From Halieaceae bacterium UBA6060 (GTDB taxonomy: Bacteria > Pseudomonadota > Gammaproteobacteria > Pseudomonadales > Halieaceae), in assembly GCA_002428935.1 (NCBI GenBank), contig DIYG01000163.1, positions 1 through 25,096 of the forward strand: a stretch of DNA of 25,096 nt, in the 5' to 3' direction. Position numbers and translations under genes: made by a program. This document shows positions 23,714-25,096 of the stretch, piece by piece (positions within the stretch are counted from its first letter, which is position 1; each line of letters opens with the position of its first letter). The notes below the pieces were generated by a model that saw nothing but the letters and a program-made list of their open reading frames with translations, did no database searches and had not been told where the DNA came from.

Positions 23714-24307
23714 TTACATCGCCGCTTTGGCGATACCTACGGCAACGGCCTGGGTAAAGGTCATAACAACGGTCTGACCCAGGGTGAGTTGTTCGATACG
23801 TTCCCGAGGCACATCGGTAATGATATGGGTCTTGCCGCGGGGATCCATGATCATCACGGAGCCCAGCAAGCGATTCATGCCTTTGATGGTGCATACGGCG
23901 CGAATCGATGCCACAAGGGCACCACCTGGCGCCTCATCCATGCCCGCAACGTCAGAATCGGCACCTTCAACCCAAGGGTTGGCCAGTTCCTCTTCCGTGG
24001 GCTCGCGTACCTCACCGGCTATGGCCGCCATATAGGTCACAACCAGAAAGTCACCGGGAGCCACTTCGTTAAGGCGTTTAACGGCGGGGTCTACGACGGT
24101 GGTCAGCTGTTCACCGGTGGGCAGGCGAAGAACGAGTTCCCGGGTTTCCTGGTCGACGGCGATGACTTCTGCATCTACTTCGATAGCCATGGCGCGCTCG
24201 CCGCGCATGGTTTCCTTGTCGCCTTGCTGTTGAGCGATAGCGAAATGGGTGCCCAGAGTGAGGGTCAGGGTGAGAAAGGCACGGGTCAGTGCGGAGATAA
24301 GTTGCAT
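23714..24307 (-). CDS. Exported protein of unknown function with two similar beta-rich halves
   Basis: I do not recognise a named family. The 197-residue protein has a signal peptide (about 1-25, cleavage after HFAIA), so it is periplasmic or exported. The mature part seems to contain two related modules. The first (about 42-100) runs EVDAEVIAVDQETRELVLRL to PGDFLVVTYMAAIAGEV. The second (about 137-195) runs from VCTIKGMNRLLGSVMIMDPRG to LGQTVVMTFTQAVAVGIAK. Both follow the pattern of a strand, a D-x-x-x-R/G turn, a threonine/valine strand, then a GD/GQ-x-V-V-x-x-x-x-A-x-A strand. An acidic linker (about 103-130) joins them. The start ATG at 24307 has GGGAG upstream. It is convergent with the M23 gene, 7 bp from its stop. 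A small beta-barrel role is a guess. Confidence 0.8.
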   Translation of the reverse strand: MQLISALTRAFLTLTLTLGTHFAIAQQQGDKETMRGERAMAIEVDAEVIAVDQETRELVLRLPTGEQLTTVVDPAVKRLNEVAPGDFLVVTYMAAIAGEVREPTEEELANPWVEGADSDVAGMDEAPGGALVASIRAVCTIKGMNRLLGSVMIMDPRGKTHIITDVPRERIEQLTLGQTVVMTFTQAVAVGIAKAAM

Positions 24308-24366
24308 AGTGTGGGGAACTCCCGATGGTGATGGTCGATTTTTGCTGGGACGCAGTTTCTACAAAA

Positions 24367-24372
24367 ATTATA
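24367..24372 (-). promoter_or_regulatory. Candidate -10 box for the exported-protein gene
   Basis: The minus strand reads a perfect TATAAT here, 60 bp upstream of the ATG at 24307, in an AT-rich stretch. No good -35 box is seen at 16-18 bp, so the call rests on the -10 alone. Confidence 0.4.
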
Positions 24373-24431
24373 ATAAACACAAGCCTGTGCAGAGCATTTC
24401 CACAGGGATCAACGGCGACGCCCAAAGCCCG

Positions 24432-24437
24432 TATAAT
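24432..24437 (+). promoter_or_regulatory. Candidate -10 box for the Trm112/YcaR gene
   Basis: A perfect TATAAT on the plus strand, 24 bp before the GTG start at 24462. It would give a start point near 24444, just before the GGAG ribosome site at 24451-24454. The -35 region (TCAACG at 17-bp spacing) is weak. Confidence 0.5.
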
Positions 24438-24461
24438 CGGTCTTTTTGCCGGAGTTAAACC

Positions 24462-24647
24462 GTGCTCGACAAGAAGCTGCTCGCCATACTGGTGTGCCCC
24501 GTGAGCAAAGCGCCCCTGGAATACGATCAGGAACGCGAGGAACTTTGGTGTAAGGCCAGTGGTTTGGCCTACCCCGTGCGCGACGGAATCCCCGTCATGC
24601 TCGAAGAACAGGCGCGGCAGCTTACGGCCGACGAGAAGCTTAACTAG
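24462..24647 (+). CDS. Trm112/YcaR (UPF0434) family small protein
   Basis: Protein of 61 residues matching E. coli YcaR in layout: LLAILVCPVSKAPL at the N-terminus, ELWCKASGLAYPVRDGIPVML in the middle and ARQLTADE at the end. Eukaryotic Trm112 is a methyltransferase partner; the bacterial role is less clear. Only two cysteines (C12, C30) remain of the four-cysteine zinc-ribbon pattern, and CPVC has become CPVS, as in several bacterial homologues. The start is GTG with GGAG 7 bp upstream. In many proteobacteria the gene sits between lpxK and kdsB; here a HIT gene follows 66 bp downstream, so the location is different. Co-transcription with that gene is probable. Confidence 0.9.
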   Translation: MLDKKLLAILVCPVSKAPLEYDQEREELWCKASGLAYPVRDGIPVMLEEQARQLTADEKLN

Positions 24648-24713
24648 ATTGATGAATTTGGGCCCGGGCGGGCTCACAGGGACCCAGGGAGTGGGTCGCG
24701 GAGAATATAAAAG

Positions 24714-25061
24714 ATGGCGGACACCAAATTTGCAAAGATCATTGCTGGAGAAATTCCAGCGGACAAGGTGTATGAGGACGAGCACTGCATCGCCATCAAT
24801 GACATTAATCCTCAGGCGCCGGTTCATGTCCTGGTCATTCCCAAGCAGCCCATAGAAAAGCTGGCCGATGCGCGGCCCGATGATCAGGCCCTGTTGGGTC
24901 ACTTAATGCTCGCCGCCGGGAATATTGCTCGACAGCTGGGTGTGGACGATGCCTTTCGCCTGATCGTCAACAATGGAGCCGGTGCCGGGCAGACGGTGTT
25001 TCACCTCCACCTACACATTATCGCGGGCCGCAGCTTTGCCGAGGGCAAGATGGTCGGCTAG
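24714..25061 (+). CDS. HIT (histidine triad) family nucleotide hydrolase, HinT-like
   Basis: Cytoplasmic purine-nucleotide phosphoramidase-type enzyme of 115 residues, the usual HinT length. The order is typical: FAKIIAGEIPADKVYED at the N-terminus, INPQAPVHVLVIPKQPI in the core strand, VNNGAGAGQTVFHLHLHII with the catalytic HxHxH triad at 97/99/101, and a short tail. The ATG at 24714 has a GGAG ribosome site about 10 bp upstream. It follows the Trm112/YcaR gene on the same strand. It is complete; 35 bases remain to the window edge. Confidence 0.95.
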   Translation: MADTKFAKIIAGEIPADKVYEDEHCIAINDINPQAPVHVLVIPKQPIEKLADARPDDQALLGHLMLAAGNIARQLGVDDAFRLIVNNGAGAGQTVFHLHLHIIAGRSFAEGKMVG

Positions 25062-25096
25062 AAACGCGCCTGGGACGATGCCAGCACATTATCGGG

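Noticed and set aside
24111..24902. Minus-strand frame of 263 codons across the Trm112/YcaR and HIT genes
   Set aside because: It overlaps three supported genes and their promoters and resembles no protein family.
1..25096. Mobile element, prophage or CRISPR-based defence system
   Set aside because: No transposase, integrase, direct-repeat array, tRNA-linked attachment site or phage gene was seen.

Overview
The window looks like chromosomal DNA from a marine gammaproteobacterium. GreB, a YcaR/Trm112-type protein, a long single-chain GcvP, a large TonB-dependent receptor and a PAS-GGDEF-EAL protein fit a free-living aquatic heterotroph, and the protein style resembles the OM60/NOR5 (Halieaceae) group. 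The taxon is an inference from recognition, not a search. Genes are tightly packed, with GC a little under 60% by eye. I saw no rRNA, tRNA, CRISPR array, insertion sequence, integrase or phage gene.

Layout. (1) 1-4135, minus strand: a two-gene RND efflux unit, adaptor then pump; the pump runs off the left edge. (2) 4136-4454: a 319-bp divergent control region with two AT-rich inverted repeats and a good sigma-54 -24/-12 promoter. (3) 4455-15359, plus strand: seven co-directional genes, mostly overlapping or a few bases apart. They encode a class III CoA-transferase, an HMG-CoA-lyase-type enzyme, hydantoinase/oxoprolinase subunits A and B, an N-carbamoylsarcosine amidase/maleamate amidase-type cysteine hydrolase, a PrpR-like sigma-54 activator and a TonB-dependent receptor. 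A strong intrinsic terminator follows at 15376-15402. (4) 15433-20809, minus strand: gcvP followed by a triple-PAS GGDEF-EAL protein. (5) 20986-25061: housekeeping and small genes (EstB-like serine hydrolase, greB, M23 peptidase, a secreted protein of unknown function, a Trm112/YcaR protein and a HIT protein). The last 35 bases hold nothing I can call.

The most interesting part is the 11-kb block from the sigma-54 promoter to the terminator. It looks like one self-contained catabolic unit with an outer-membrane importer, a small-acid-sensing activator, an ATP-dependent ring-opening or carboxylating pair (HyuA/HyuB), an amidase, a CoA-transferase and a C-C lyase. A plausible but unproven logic is: import a cyclic amide, imide or hydantoin; open the ring with ATP; remove ammonia or carbamate; load the resulting acid on CoA; cleave it to acetyl-CoA plus a small keto acid. 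The substrate is unknown, and I know of no described pathway with exactly this gene set.
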